A stretch of DNA of 64,000 nucleotides from Agitococcus sp. (GCA_030646715.1 JAUSLJ010000005.1:248001-312000), one strand, 5' to 3'; shown: positions 26,649-36,761, counted from the stretch's first letter. Translations and numbers: made by a program. The notes: generated by a model from the letters alone, not told the origin.

Positions 26649-28040
26649 TTAGTGTTGGTGATGGTCTTCATCACTCAAGGGCGCAACGACAACATCACCT
26701 TCTAAAGTGCTACTTTGTCCTTGAAAGCTTTTATGAATATGAATATCCGCTTCTTTAATGAGCTTCATCCGTATTTGTCGATATTCGGTAGCGGCTTTTT
26801 GCCTAGCAATAATTTGTGCGGCAACATAACGCACGCTGTCGCTGTCAACGGCTTGATAACCTTCATCCTTTTGGGTGATGAATAAGATTTCCCATTGGCC
26901 ATTGGGCGTGCGTACGGGGCGCGAAGGCGTGTTAACCGACTGCATAAAAGCCAAAGTGCTTAACCATGAAGGATTTTTTAAGTCGTGAATAATCCAGCCT
27001 AAATCCCCCCCTTTGTCTTTGTCAGCAGCAATTGAGTATTGACGGGCTAGCTCATCAAATTTACCGCCTTTTTTTAGCAAGTCTGCAACGGTGTTGGCTG
27101 TTTTTTCGTCAGCAACAGTAATGTGTTGGGCTTTGACTTTTTCGATGCGTTTAAATTCGTTTTTGTGTTTGTTGTAATAGCTTTTAATCTCGGCCTTCGT
27201 CACTTTCGCGGCTAAACTTTTGACATACGGTACATCGTCATGAATGTCCGCAGCAATGCCAATATAAGAAGCAAAACCATCGTGATAGGTTTTATTGGTA
27301 ATGGCTTGTTTGATGCTGGCGATGTCTGCTTCAGTCAGACCTGATGCCGTTTTTACCCAATATTCAACATAACGATTAACCACTAACTCCCGCGCTTGAG
27401 CACTGACATAATCACTTTCGCGGCTATGAATTTTGTCACGGCCCTGAACGTTTTGGCTGTAATAAACGTCTGAAAAGGTGATCGCGCCTGTGTTCTTATC
27501 ATCAAAACGATAATTGACTAACACACGTTTAGCTGCGGAAACTTTGCCTGTGGCACTCAGGGCAAATTCGAGTTGCATGGTTTTATTACTAGGTAAATAA
27601 GTATCCCATTCGCTGGCTTTGATGGAGTTTTCGTTACTTAAGGTGTTGTCGAGTTTGCCGCCGAATTGTTTTAGGGCATCGCCTAAAGGTTTGGCAAAGG
27701 CAATTTGCATAATTGCGCGATATTCTTGCTCTTCAAGAATGGCGGGTTTAAAACTGACTTTATTATCTTCAACAATCTTGTCTTTGCCAAAACGTTTCAA
27801 ACCATATTGTCCCATTAGTTGATTTTCAATCAGGGCGTTAAGTACCGCTGCGCGTGAAAGCTCTGGCTTTTTGGCACTGGAAACTTTGTACATAACCTCT
27901 AAAACGGCAGGACTAAAGCTGATACCCGCGACGGTTGCGACTTGGGTTTTATTGGTGATATCGTAACTAATTTTGGCATGAGCAGATGACATACCCATCA
28001 AGGCGGCTAATAAACTCATACGCCATAGACCTTTGGACAT
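26649..28040 (-). CDS. secreted parvulin-type peptidyl-prolyl isomerase (SurA/PpiC-like)
   Basis: A signal peptide (LLAALMGMSSAHA) is followed by a long helical region and a parvulin domain around residues 300-400, with VKAQHITVADEKTA at its start and FDELARQYSIAADKDKGGDLGWI as the conserved core. This predicts a periplasmic PPIase/chaperone of the SurA/PpiC type. At 463 residues it has one recognisable parvulin domain, whereas SurA has two. The C-terminus is acidic and histidine-rich (DEDHHQH), which is unusual and might bind metal. Confidence 0.8.
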   Translation of the reverse strand: MSKGLWRMSLLAALMGMSSAHAKISYDITNKTQVATVAGISFSPAVLEVMYKVSSAKKPELSRAAVLNALIENQLMGQYGLKRFGKDKIVEDNKVSFKPAILEEQEYRAIMQIAFAKPLGDALKQFGGKLDNTLSNENSIKASEWDTYLPSNKTMQLEFALSATGKVSAAKRVLVNYRFDDKNTGAITFSDVYYSQNVQGRDKIHSRESDYVSAQARELVVNRYVEYWVKTASGLTEADIASIKQAITNKTYHDGFASYIGIAADIHDDVPYVKSLAAKVTKAEIKSYYNKHKNEFKRIEKVKAQHITVADEKTANTVADLLKKGGKFDELARQYSIAADKDKGGDLGWIIHDLKNPSWLSTLAFMQSVNTPSRPVRTPNGQWEILFITQKDEGYQAVDSDSVRYVAAQIIARQKAATEYRQIRMKLIKEADIHIHKSFQGQSSTLEGDVVVAPLSDEDHHQH

Positions 28041-28182
28041 AAAAACCTCTTATTTATTTTTCAGGCTGTTAGCGACAGCCCAGTATTGTTATTTGTTTAG
28101 CAGAAAGGGGGCTTGATTTAGATGCTCTTTCTGCAAATAGGTGTATCAGTTATTGTGACTAAAAGTATAGAGGCAAAAACAA

Positions 28183-28216
28183 AAATCCCCCTAAAAACAC
28201 ATTCTTAGGGGGATTT
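28183..28216 (-). terminator. rho-independent terminator of the 28243-29262 gene
   Basis: A 12-base stem (TTAGGGGGATTT / AAATCCCCCTAA) with a 10-base loop lies 26 bases after the gene's stop. In the minus direction it is followed by a T-rich tract. Confidence 0.85.
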
Positions 28217-28242
28217 AGTGCGCACTAACTAAACAGCTTGAC

Positions 28243-29262
28243 TTAGAAGCGTTCAGCCGCACGGTTTAAGACACGAACAACCATCGCGATAGCATGAGGA
28301 ATGACAACATTAGCTACATTAGTACGATCATTAGTATCTGTGCTTGATAACACAATACCACCTTGGCTGTAGGCAACTCCCGCAGCTTGAGTTAGAACAG
28401 GACGAATGTCTGTTGCCGTAGCTGCTAATGGTGTCAAGTTATTCAATGCTGCAGTGACTTTAGCTGGGCTATTGAAAGCTAATGTATAGTAGTTGTCATT
28501 AACCCAAGTTTCCCAGCCAGCATGATTCAACGCCGAAGTTGTCCAAACGTGGTGAGGTTGCAATAGGTCTGTGGTGTGCATGACAAAACCTAAAGTCTGT
28601 ACTGTAGGTGTCGTCAAGAATTTTTGGAACCAGTATTGGCCTAAGTTATCAATCGGTTGAAACGGTGAGGTTTCAAAGTCTTGATACATTTTGTTAGTTG
28701 AGTAGCCACCTAAACGATAATTTGCTTCGGTAATGCCGTAAGAATTATATTTGGATGTTTCGCCAAACCATGCTTTTAAGCCGCCTGCACCATCATCTAA
28801 ATAATCACCATACAACCAGCTTGCTGCCATGTTGTCGATATCGCCCCAAACCGTCAACTTAGCGTAGTTGTAACCACCAAAGTCATTGCCGTGCACGTCA
28901 GAACCTTGAGTACGGTTCATAAAGTGCCAATAAGAAGTGTATTTGACGATGCCTGAGCCTGCGCCCCAAACAGGAGCTTGTTGACAGCTACCTGTCGATG
29001 CGCCACATAAAAAAGTGTCAGAAAAGTCATCGACATCATACGCGCCTTGACCTAAAGCAGTGGCAAATTGGTCGATCGTCAAACCCGCTTTCGTCGCGCC
29101 ATTTAATAATTTGGCGTAGTTTGTTGTTGTAGGGTTGGCTTTCATGTAGTTAACGGCATCAATCGCGATGCGTTTATGGGTTTCTTGCGAGAATGCTTGG
29201 GCTTCCATGGCCAAACCTAGTGCTAATGTTGTTCCAACAACTAGTTTGGAGAAGTTCTTCAT
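28243..29262 (-). CDS. secreted phospholipase C / P1-nuclease-like metalloprotein, copy A
   Basis: A signal peptide ends at AQA (residue 23), giving a mature protein starting FSQETHKR. The pattern of zinc-binding residues resembles the zinc-dependent phospholipase C/S1-P1 nuclease fold: His29, an acidic pair at 78-79 (AYDVDD), His113 (YWHFMNRT), His229 and Asp232 with His237/238 in VMHTTDLLQPHHVW, then NHAGWE (His247, Glu251). The spacing between the first His and the Asp in HTTDLLQPHH is shorter than the usual H-x3-D, so the register of ligands needs checking. Phospholipid or nucleic acid could be the substrate. It is a 339-residue paralogue of the next gene, with its own terminator and a closely similar upstream region. 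Confidence 0.7.
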   Translation of the reverse strand: MKNFSKLVVGTTLALGLAMEAQAFSQETHKRIAIDAVNYMKANPTTTNYAKLLNGATKAGLTIDQFATALGQGAYDVDDFSDTFLCGASTGSCQQAPVWGAGSGIVKYTSYWHFMNRTQGSDVHGNDFGGYNYAKLTVWGDIDNMAASWLYGDYLDDGAGGLKAWFGETSKYNSYGITEANYRLGGYSTNKMYQDFETSPFQPIDNLGQYWFQKFLTTPTVQTLGFVMHTTDLLQPHHVWTTSALNHAGWETWVNDNYYTLAFNSPAKVTAALNNLTPLAATATDIRPVLTQAAGVAYSQGGIVLSSTDTNDRTNVANVVIPHAIAMVVRVLNRAAERF

Positions 29263-29294
29263 TATTGACCCCTGAGGTGTTTGTTTATTCGTGT

Positions 29295-29410
29295 GTTAGC
29301 AGAACAAAGTGGTTCTGTATAAAGTGCGTTAAGAATAGACTAATTTATACGCTTTGCTTTGTGGAAAAATGACAAAAACTTAACCTAACGCGCCACAAAG
29401 ATTAACGGTA
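29295..29410 (-). promoter_or_regulatory. conserved upstream region of copy A
   Basis: About 117 bases closely similar to 30588-30704 upstream of copy B. On the minus strand it contains TTTTGTCAT, later TTTATACAGAAC (possible -10 TATACA) and then the palindrome CAGAAC-N6-GTTCTG. Coding-sequence duplication carried this segment along, and its conservation suggests the two genes share control. Confidence 0.6.
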
Positions 29411-29485
29411 TGAAAAGGGTGATAAATGGTTTTAGATGAGCGGTGAGTGGTTGTTATTTGGCGATGAGTGGTGTTTTTGCCGATA

Positions 29486-29513
29486 AAAAAACCCACTTTT
29501 AAGTGGGTTTTTT
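29486..29513 (-). terminator. bidirectional-looking terminator of the 29534-30556 gene
   Basis: AAAAAACCCACTT and AAGTGGGTTTTTT are a perfect 13-base inverted repeat with a minimal loop, flanked by A and T runs. It lies 21 bases past the stop of copy B. Confidence 0.88.
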
Positions 29514-29533
29514 GAGTTTATTTTAATGCAAGC

Positions 29534-30556
29534 TTAGAGGCGTTCAGCGGCACGATTTAATACACGAACTACTGTAGCAATCGCATGTGGAATAACGACA
29601 TTGGCGACATTAGTGCGATCGTTGCTATCGGTGCTTGATAACACAATACCACCTTGACTGTAAGAAATTCCTGCCGCCTGAGTTAACAGTGGGCGAATGT
29701 CAGTGGCAGTAGGGGATATGGGAGTGAGATTGTTTAATGCGGCTGTGACTTTAGTAGAACTATTTAATGCCAAGCCATAGTAGTTGTCATTGACCCAAGT
29801 TTCCCAGCCCGCATGGTTCAACGCCGAAGTTGTCCAAACGTGGTGAGGTTGTAGTAAGTCGGTAGTGTGCATAACAAAACCTAAGGTTTGAACTGTCGGT
29901 GTTGTTAAGAATTTTTGGAACCAGTATTGGCCTAAGTTATCAATCGGTTGAAACGGGGATGTTTCAAAATCTTGATACATGGTGTTTTTTGAGTAGCCGC
30001 CTAAACGATAGTTCTTTTCAGTAATACCATAAGCATTGTATTTTGAACTGTCAGACCAAAACCAACCTGTTAAACCACCTGAGCCATCATCTAAATAATC
30101 GCCATATAACCAAGTGGCGGCCATATTGTCGATATCGCCCCAAACGGTGAGTTTGGCGTAGTTATAACCACCAAAGTCATTACCATGAACATCTGAACCT
30201 TGAGTGCGATTCATGAAATGCCAATATGAGGTGTATTTAACAATACCCGCACCCAAACCCCAAACAGGAGCTAATTGGCAACTACCTGTGGTGGCGCCAC
30301 ATAAGTAAGTATCCGCAAAATCATCGACATCATACGCGCCTTGACCTAATGCTGCGGCGAATTGGTCAATCGTCATGCCTGCTTTGGTTGCGCCAGCTAA
30401 CAGTTTGCTATAGTTCGTAGTGGTTGGATTGGTTTTCATGTAGTTCACGGCATCAATAGCGATGCGGCGATGTGTTTCTTGGCTAAAAGCTTGTGCTTCA
30501 AGGGTTAAACCCATGCTTAGTGCAGCCAAGCAAGCGATTTGAGTGATTTTTTTCAT
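29534..30556 (-). CDS. secreted phospholipase C / P1-nuclease-like metalloprotein, copy B
   Basis: A 340-residue close paralogue of the gene at 28243. It has the same signal-peptide end (AQAFSQETH), the same putative zinc ligands (ETHRRIAID, YDVDDF, YWHFMNRT, HTTDLLQPHHVW, NHAGWETW) and the same C-terminus (VVRVLNRAAERL). The two differ mainly in the signal peptide and around the WFWSDSSKYN loop, where copy B has one extra residue. The tandem arrangement, separate terminators and shared upstream segment indicate a recent duplication with selection on both copies. The function is as uncertain as for copy A. Confidence 0.7.
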   Translation of the reverse strand: MKKITQIACLAALSMGLTLEAQAFSQETHRRIAIDAVNYMKTNPTTTNYSKLLAGATKAGMTIDQFAAALGQGAYDVDDFADTYLCGATTGSCQLAPVWGLGAGIVKYTSYWHFMNRTQGSDVHGNDFGGYNYAKLTVWGDIDNMAATWLYGDYLDDGSGGLTGWFWSDSSKYNAYGITEKNYRLGGYSKNTMYQDFETSPFQPIDNLGQYWFQKFLTTPTVQTLGFVMHTTDLLQPHHVWTTSALNHAGWETWVNDNYYGLALNSSTKVTAALNNLTPISPTATDIRPLLTQAAGISYSQGGIVLSSTDSNDRTNVANVVIPHAIATVVRVLNRAAERL

Positions 30557-30587
30557 ATTTTTCCCCTGATGTATTCGTGCTTCGATT

Positions 30588-30704
30588 GTTAACAGAACAA
30601 AGCAGTTCTGTATAAAGTGTGTTAAGAATAGACTAATAAAACAGCATTTGCGTTGATGGAAGATGACAAAAACTTAACCTAACGCGCCACAAAGATGAGC
30701 GGTA
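30588..30704 (-). promoter_or_regulatory. conserved upstream region of copy B
   Basis: Matches 29295-29410 closely at both ends, diverging only in the central 30 bases. The minus-strand TATACA and the adjacent CAGAAC-N6-GTTCTG palindrome are conserved. The poor -35 at the usual spacing suggests an activator. Confidence 0.6.
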
Positions 30705-30808
30705 TTTAATTGCCGATGAGTGGGTGTTGTATGTCGATGAGCGGTATATTTTTATAGATAAACGGCGGTTTTGGCGATAGAAAATGTGCATTTAAGTGAT
30801 GTGTATGG

Positions 30809-33304
30809 TTAATCGTTTTTTGAGGGCATCCATTTGGCTAAAATACGGCGTAATGATTTCATTTCGACGGGTTTTGACAGGTAATCATCCATACCTGCCA
30901 CTAAACAGCGTTCTGTTTCGCCGCGCAGCGCATTAGCGGTAAAAGCAATAATAGGAATATGTTGATTGAGGTCTTTTTCGGCGAGACGAATGGCGTGCGT
31001 TAATTCAAAACCATCCATTTCGGGCATGTGGCAATCACTAATGAGCAGAGCAAAACGATGTTGTTGCCAAAGATCAAAGGCAATTTTTCCGTCGTCAGCT
31101 AGTCGGCAAGTATAGCCTAAATGCGAGAGTTGTTTTTCGATAACCTTTTGATTTACTGGATTATCTTCCGCAACTAAAATTAATTGTCCTTGTTGTTCTG
31201 CCTCAGAATAAGTGAGTCGTGTTTGTGTGTTGGGGTGCGATTCTTTTAAAGGAATCCCCAGTGCTTGCGCGCTTTTTTTACCACTGGCGATTTGTAAGGC
31301 TAGCCATAAATCCTCACGTCGCAAAGGCGATATCCATAGGCGAATCATGTTGGCGGGTAAACTGTGACTGGTACTAGATTTGTCATGGCGAAAGGTTAAC
31401 AATAAGGTCGGCAAATGGGCTAGCGCGGATGTGGGCGTAGGCCATAAAGAGCCTAATATTAAGACAGGTTTTATTGAGGAATGAATTTTGCCAATATGTA
31501 CTTCTGCTTCAAGTAAACTGTCAAAAATGTGTAAATGTACACCCCAATAATGCAAATAAGCACAGATGTTTCGTCTAAGAATGTTTTGCGGTAACACGGC
31601 AACGACGTGAACATCATTTAATTGATCGAGTTGACTTGCTTGTACGGTTTGAGCCAGAGGAAGGTGTAAAAACACACTAAAACAACTGCCAAAACCAACA
31701 AGACTATTGACCTCAATGTAACCACCCATCATTTCGACTAATTTGCGGCAAATAGATAAGCCTAAACCTGTACCGCCATAATGACGTGTGGTTGAACTTT
31801 CGGCTTGGGTAAAAGGCTCAAACAAGCGGTGAATCGATTCGGGTGTCATACCAATGCCATCATCTTCAATTTGTAGCACTAAGTCGATGGCATCATCATG
31901 TAAGGTAATAAGTTCAGCACGAAGTTGGATTAAGCCATATTTTTTAGGCGTGGCATGGGTAAACTTAATGGCATTACCGCATAAATTAAATAAGACTTGC
32001 CTTAATCTCACAGGGTCGCCCATGAGTAAGTCAGGAATATTGGGATTAACAAAGCAATTTAAAGTGAGTTGTTTTTGCGTGGCATTGGGCATTAAGGTTT
32101 CGGCTACACCTTCTAATACCTCACTTAAAGAAAAACTGATTTTTTCTATACCTAAACGTCCTGCTTCAATTTTGGAAAAATCTAAAATATCGTCAATCAG
32201 ATTTAATAACACAAATGAAGATTCACGCACGGTGTTGAGCATCTTGTGTTGGTCGTGATCGAGTGCTGTTTCTCGTAACAAATCAATCATGCCAACGACA
32301 CCATTCATCGGTGTTCTAATTTCGTGGCTCATCATCGCCAAAAATAAACTTTTTGAGGCGTTAGCGGCTTCAGCTTGCACTTTCGCTTCTTGTAAATGTT
32401 CGTTGGCTTGTGCTAAAGCGGCGGTACGGTCAATCACCCGTTGTTCTAATTCTTGATTGAGTTTCAAAATCGCTTGTTCAGAATTTTTATGCTCAGTAAT
32501 GTCTGTGGCAACAGTTAACACACCGAGTAAGTTATCGCCATTAAAGTGAAATGGGATTTTTGTGACATGAAAAAAGCGGTCGCCAGTATGAGTTGCTAAT
32601 GTTCGCTCAGGAAGATCGACACGAACATTATTGAGACGTACCGTGGTATTAGCGGATTGAGCGGTTGCCAGCCAGCCGCTCTCAATATCCGCTTGTGGGG
32701 CAATGTCCTTGGTTGAGCACCCTAAAATATCGTGGATATTGACGTTATGGGCATTGGTATAAGACACATTAGCCAAAATCATGTGGTCTTCATGATCAAT
32801 GGCATAAATTTGTTGCGGTAATAAATCAATAATATGTTTGAGATGCGTTTCACTGCTTAATAATTTTGACTCCGCTTGCAACAAACTTTGTACTTGTTTA
32901 ACGAGGGTGTCAGTAGCGTGTTGATAATCTTGTTGTAGTTCATCCAAATTGCGAGTCACGCGGGCAAGTGTACGTTGTAAGTCGATATTTTGGTCTTGAG
33001 TAATCGTTAAACTTTCTAGGGTGCTCAGTAATGGCTGAACAAGGTGTATTAAATTATTTTCAGCCATGAGTGGAATACTCATCAACCAAAAGTGGGTACT
33101 CAATTGTTTGAGCGTGCATTCATCGGCGGAGTACACCAGTACGCCTTTGACTTTGGTTAAACGTTGTTCAACTTGCTGCACTAACGCGGAGGGGTTGTCG
33201 GTGTAAATAGCAAATACCCGACTCAGTAAATCTTTACGTGTCGGCTGTGCAAAAATAAAGCCTAAAGGGGGAGGGTTGACGGTGCTGAGAAATAAGGTGG
33301 TCAT
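30809..33304 (-). CDS. hybrid histidine kinase with PAS domain
   Basis: An 831-residue cytoplasmic-looking sensor kinase without evident membrane helices. In order: an N-terminal region of unknown type (1-115), a coiled segment, a PAS domain (about 155-275, ending [13 protein letters not shown]), HisKA with His327 in [12 protein letters not shown], HATPase with [12 protein letters not shown], a degenerate receiver-like stretch (about 560-680) without a phosphorylatable Asp, and a C-terminal receiver with Asp757 in [13 protein letters not shown]. It overlaps the upstream FIST gene by four bases (ATGA), so the FIST protein is probably its sensor partner. Targets are unknown. Confidence 0.88.
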   Translation of the reverse strand: MTTLFLSTVNPPPLGFIFAQPTRKDLLSRVFAIYTDNPSALVQQVEQRLTKVKGVLVYSADECTLKQLSTHFWLMSIPLMAENNLIHLVQPLLSTLESLTITQDQNIDLQRTLARVTRNLDELQQDYQHATDTLVKQVQSLLQAESKLLSSETHLKHIIDLLPQQIYAIDHEDHMILANVSYTNAHNVNIHDILGCSTKDIAPQADIESGWLATAQSANTTVRLNNVRVDLPERTLATHTGDRFFHVTKIPFHFNGDNLLGVLTVATDITEHKNSEQAILKLNQELEQRVIDRTAALAQANEHLQEAKVQAEAANASKSLFLAMMSHEIRTPMNGVVGMIDLLRETALDHDQHKMLNTVRESSFVLLNLIDDILDFSKIEAGRLGIEKISFSLSEVLEGVAETLMPNATQKQLTLNCFVNPNIPDLLMGDPVRLRQVLFNLCGNAIKFTHATPKKYGLIQLRAELITLHDDAIDLVLQIEDDGIGMTPESIHRLFEPFTQAESSTTRHYGGTGLGLSICRKLVEMMGGYIEVNSLVGFGSCFSVFLHLPLAQTVQASQLDQLNDVHVVAVLPQNILRRNICAYLHYWGVHLHIFDSLLEAEVHIGKIHSSIKPVLILGSLWPTPTSALAHLPTLLLTFRHDKSSTSHSLPANMIRLWISPLRREDLWLALQIASGKKSAQALGIPLKESHPNTQTRLTYSEAEQQGQLILVAEDNPVNQKVIEKQLSHLGYTCRLADDGKIAFDLWQQHRFALLISDCHMPEMDGFELTHAIRLAEKDLNQHIPIIAFTANALRGETERCLVAGMDDYLSKPVEMKSLRRILAKWMPSKND

Positions 33305-34428
33305 GAGCCGATCAACAATAAAACATAGGTCATATTATGAAATAAATTAGCACTATAGCCATGAGTTGTGCGTAGAGGGCCAATTTCACCTAATGAAGGG
33401 AAGCCAACTAAGGGCAACTTACCAAAATGTTGAGTGAGGGCCGTGATTTCATGGTGCAGGCGTGTGCCTAATATTTTTTTGCGTCCTGCACAACTGACAA
33501 TAATTGCCGCGACAGGATTAATGTTGTTTTCAGCCGCCGCTAATGCCGCAAGTTGATAGGTTTCTTCAATGATCAGTTCAGGTTGTGCCAAACAGACTTG
33601 CACTTTTTGCCCAGCCGCAATACCGCCGTATAGATGTAAGGTGTTTTCACTGTGGCCAATCTCTTGAACAATAGAGCGCACGCGTTTAATACCTTGCTCA
33701 TGTTCGTTAATAATCATCAGCGATGTGGCATCACTGCGTAAAATAGGCTTGCCCGTTTCTTGTTCAATAAAGCGCATGGCGGGCAAGCCATTAATACTGT
33801 CTATACGATTGCCTTCTGCTTGATCAATAATGCCTACATTACCCATTGGGGTAATTGAGTTTTCAACGTATATTGCAAAATCAATAGCACCTGTTGCTGA
33901 GAGTGCGACGACACAATCACTCAGAACTTCGTGATTGGCATATAAAGCGCATTTATGCCACTGTTGGTCGTCAGCCGCAAAGCCGCCAATGACAGGTACA
34001 TGAATTTCATGCTCTAAGACGCTTTCGACTAAAGAAGCATCGGTGTGAAAATCAGAGACCATAAAAAAAAGACTAGCGTGTTGATGGTGTTGCAGCGCAG
34101 TACGTGTGGCTAAAATGGGATCTGCTGAGACATTTTTACCAATATGTAATTGCCATTGAGTAGCGCCATCACTGTTGAGGCCGAGTGCCGAAGCACCAAA
34201 GTCGTTTGCGCCTTCGGTCTCATAAAAACCATCGCCACTATTGCCAATGACAATACAGTCTTTTTCTAAACCATCATGTAAGCCTTCAAGAATATCTGCA
34301 CTATCAGCATAATCAATCGTGGTAAACAAAAAGACAACTTCTGGCATTAATGGCTTGAGTTGCTCACCGAGATAAACCCCAGCCCGATAAGCATCGGCGA
34401 TTTGTGTGGCGGCAGACAGTGCGCGCAT
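33301..34428 (-). CDS. FIST-domain sensory protein
   Basis: A 375-residue protein with FIST_N (about 20-200) and FIST_C (about 215-355) domains, seen in segments such as [36 protein letters not shown] and [17 protein letters not shown] domains are predicted small-ligand sensors linked to signal transduction. The ATG at 34428 has AAGGAG nine bases upstream (plus-strand 34438-34443); longer starts at 34446 or 34494 lack such a site. The stop overlaps the start of the hybrid kinase, a frequent FIST-kinase arrangement. Confidence 0.85.
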   Translation of the reverse strand: MRALSAATQIADAYRAGVYLGEQLKPLMPEVVFLFTTIDYADSADILEGLHDGLEKDCIVIGNSGDGFYETEGANDFGASALGLNSDGATQWQLHIGKNVSADPILATRTALQHHQHASLFFMVSDFHTDASLVESVLEHEIHVPVIGGFAADDQQWHKCALYANHEVLSDCVVALSATGAIDFAIYVENSITPMGNVGIIDQAEGNRIDSINGLPAMRFIEQETGKPILRSDATSLMIINEHEQGIKRVRSIVQEIGHSENTLHLYGGIAAGQKVQVCLAQPELIIEETYQLAALAAAENNINPVAAIIVSCAGRKKILGTRLHHEITALTQHFGKLPLVGFPSLGEIGPLRTTHGYSANLFHNMTYVLLLIGS

Positions 34429-34857
34429 GACCTCATACTCCTTCATGAAACGGTACATAACAACAGCAATTGGTGTATTACATTTAACCTTCAATCTTAA
34501 AGATGATGTAGCACGATTAAATCAGCTTCGCCAGTTTTGTGTGTAAAAATGTTAGCTAGTCCAAGATATAATCAGCGCAAATAATCCTGTTGAGATGTTT
34601 TTTAACATAAGTACCTAAGCAAAAGTTTCACCGCTTATGGTGAGCCTGTCGAACCATTGACAGCCAGCACTTCGACAAGCTCAGTGTGAACGGGAAATGT
34701 AAACAAACTTTCACATGGGTACTTCGCAAAGTTGCATCACTATTTTGTCATGGAAAATTTTAAAATGTCTAATCGGTTATTAATTGGTCAAAATAGCCAA
34801 AATAGCAACAATTCGCGTTATCATGTGCCATCTTTCAGACCATAGGGAATAACCATC
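34429..34857. other. long intergenic region between the FIST gene and the Ter island
   Basis: A 429-base divergent spacer. It holds the FIST gene's upstream signals on the minus strand, the imperfect inverted repeat at 34631-34692, and an AT-rich stretch (34741-34857) with the short direct repeat AAAATAGCC/AAAATAGCA before the TerC-like gene. The promoter of the Ter island's first gene probably lies there, but I see no convincing -35/-10 pair and no recognisable riboswitch. Confidence 0.6.
34631..34692. repeat. imperfect inverted repeat with TTCGACAAGCTCAG arm
   Basis: CCGCTTATGGTGAGCCTGTCGAA (34631-34653, about 23 bases) is largely complementary to the segment ending at 34692 that carries TTCGACAAGCTCAG. 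The design resembles the CTTCGACTCCGCTCAG repeats elsewhere in the window but with diverged arms. Confidence 0.65.
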
Positions 34858-35925
34858 TTGCAACACTTTCGATTTTCTTTCATTTTTACCTTTATCTGCC
34901 TAGGTTTGTCGGCATGGTGGGGCTTTAGCCACGGCCCAGAAGCAGGCATTAATAACATGTTTAAAGTGTTATTGATTACCGCTATTTTGGCAGTGATGGA
35001 AGTATCTTTATCTTTTGATAACGCCGTTGTTAACGCCTCAGTATTACGTCATTGGGATCATTTTTGGAAAACTATCTTCTTAACCGTCGGTATTTTGATT
35101 GCTGTTTTTGGTATGCGTTTGATTTTCCCTCTGCTTATCGTGGGTGTAACCGCGGATATGAGCATGGTTGAAGTGGCTCGTTTAGCCTTAGATGACCCTA
35201 AAGCCTATTCCGAAAAACTCATGGCGCATCATGCCGAAATTGCCGCTTTTGGTGGTTTGTTCTTGTTGTTGGTATTTCTTAACTTCTTTTTTGATGATGA
35301 AAAAGATACCCATTGGTTTCACTGGTTAGAACATAGATTAGCAAATTTGGCTAATGTTCCTGCAATGTCGGTATTTATTGCATTAGTCGCATTATTAGTG
35401 ATGGTGAGTGCTGTGGAAGGCGAAACCAAATTGGTCGTTACTCTTGCAGGTATTTGGGGTGTTGTGGTTTATGTAGGGGTAAAAGCACTAGGACATTTAT
35501 TGGAAAGTAGTGGTAGCGATGATGACGAGGACGAAAAAACATCTTCAGGTGCATCAAGTAAAATTGTTAAAGCAGGTATTGGTGGCTTTTTGTATTTAGA
35601 AGTGCTGGATGCTTCTTTTAGTTTTGATGGCGTGATTGGCGCATTTGCGATTACCAGTGATGTTGTCGTTATCATGTTGGGTTTAGCGATTGGCGCGATG
35701 TTTGTGCGTTCGATGACCATTTATTTGGTCGAAAAAGGCACATTAGAAGCCTATATCTATCTTGAGCATGGCGCGCATTATGCGATTGGCGCATTAGCAT
35801 TGATTATGTTGTTTAGTGGTACAGGTGTGCATGTTCCTGAGGTAGTAACAGGATTGATTGGTGTGGCATTTATTGTGTGGGCAGTGATATCTTCGATTAG
35901 CCACAGTAAAAAACAAGCGGCATAA
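34858..35925 (+). CDS. TerC-like DUF475 integral membrane protein
   Basis: A 355-residue polytopic membrane protein of the DUF475 branch of the TerC superfamily. Key segments are LAVMEVSLSFDNAVVNASVL (first conserved SFDNA block) and LEVLDASFSFDGVIGAFA (second block), whose acidic residues within helices are typical of TerC-type metal/ion-associated proteins. A very acidic cytoplasmic loop (SGSDDDEDEK, about residue 222) separates the halves. The start appears to be TTG at 34858, with AGGGAA (34844-34849) about nine bases upstream; no in-frame ATG fits. It opens the Ter island, as in other tellurite-type stress clusters, and is followed by its own terminator. Confidence 0.85.
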   Translation: MQHFRFSFIFTFICLGLSAWWGFSHGPEAGINNMFKVLLITAILAVMEVSLSFDNAVVNASVLRHWDHFWKTIFLTVGILIAVFGMRLIFPLLIVGVTADMSMVEVARLALDDPKAYSEKLMAHHAEIAAFGGLFLLLVFLNFFFDDEKDTHWFHWLEHRLANLANVPAMSVFIALVALLVMVSAVEGETKLVVTLAGIWGVVVYVGVKALGHLLESSGSDDDEDEKTSSGASSKIVKAGIGGFLYLEVLDASFSFDGVIGAFAITSDVVVIMLGLAIGAMFVRSMTIYLVEKGTLEAYIYLEHGAHYAIGALALIMLFSGTGVHVPEVVTGLIGVAFIVWAVISSISHSKKQAA

Positions 35926-35983
35926 CACAAAATAGTGAGCGGCAATGAAATTTGCTCAGGCTACTATTTAGTGGTTGTTAGAA

Positions 35984-36017
35984 TAAAGGGTGCAGCCGAT
36001 GCACCCTTTATTTTTGT
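35984..36017 (+). terminator. rho-independent terminator after the TerC-like gene
   Basis: An 11-base stem (TAAAGGGTGCA / TGCACCCTTTA) with a 5-base loop is followed by TTTTTG. The TerD genes that follow must therefore have their own promoter within 36018-36138. Confidence 0.88.
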
Positions 36018-36138
36018 TTTTTATTTGCAAATGATGTTTTTGGTAACAATTCTGCTATAAATCAAGGTTTGAATAATTGGCTAAAATCGCCATATTCATA
36101 ACCACTATTATTTAGAAAAAAGCACAAGGAGTATCAGC

Positions 36139-36717
36139 ATGGCACTTAGTCTACAAAAAGGCGGTAATTTAAGTTTAAGTAAAGCAGCCCCTAATTTAAG
36201 CAATATCGTCATTGGTTTGGGATGGGATGCGCGTTCAACCGATGGTGCAGCATTTGACTTAGATGCCAGTTTATTTATGGTGGCGGACACAGGCAAAGTT
36301 CGCTCCGATGCCGACTTTATTTTTTATAATCAGGCTAAATCAAGCTGTGGTTCGGTAGAGCATACGGGCGACAATCGTACGGGTGCAGGTGACGGCGATG
36401 ATGAATCCATCAAAGTTAATTTAGTCAATGTACCTGCTAATGTGCAGCGTTTAGTAGTGGCGGTAACGATTCACGATGCCGAAGCGCGTCGGCAAAGTTT
36501 TGGTCAAATTGGCGGTGCGTTTATGCGTATTGTCAACGCCTCTGATAATAGCGAGATTGCGCGTTTTGATTTAAGCGAAGATTACTCGACCGAAACAGCA
36601 ATGATTTTTGGTGAAGTGTATCGTAATGGCGGTGAGTGGAAATTTAAAGCCGTGGGGCAGGGTTACAGCGGTGGTTTGTATGCCCTGTGTATGCAGCACG
36701 GCGTGAATATTGGTTGA
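36139..36717 (+). CDS. terD: TerD family protein
   Basis: A 192-residue TerD-family protein, cytoplasmic and calcium-binding in characterised relatives. It has [20 protein letters not shown] at the start of the core, the acidic metal-binding block [13 protein letters not shown] (about residues 77-89), and the closing [17 protein letters not shown]. These proteins are thought to act at the inner face of the membrane in stress responses, including tellurite, phage and colicin resistance in ter plasmids. A strong AAGGAG precedes the ATG. It is very similar to the next gene. Confidence 0.92.
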   Translation: MALSLQKGGNLSLSKAAPNLSNIVIGLGWDARSTDGAAFDLDASLFMVADTGKVRSDADFIFYNQAKSSCGSVEHTGDNRTGAGDGDDESIKVNLVNVPANVQRLVVAVTIHDAEARRQSFGQIGGAFMRIVNASDNSEIARFDLSEDYSTETAMIFGEVYRNGGEWKFKAVGQGYSGGLYALCMQHGVNIG

Positions 36718-36761
36718 TTTTTTAAGTTTAACTTTTTTAGTTCAGTAAATGGAGCAGTAAC

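Noticed and set aside
34495-34857. Manganese (yybP-ykoY) riboswitch upstream of the TerC-like gene
   Set aside because: TerC-like genes are often preceded by this riboswitch, but I could not find its conserved core; only an inverted repeat and AT-rich DNA are visible.
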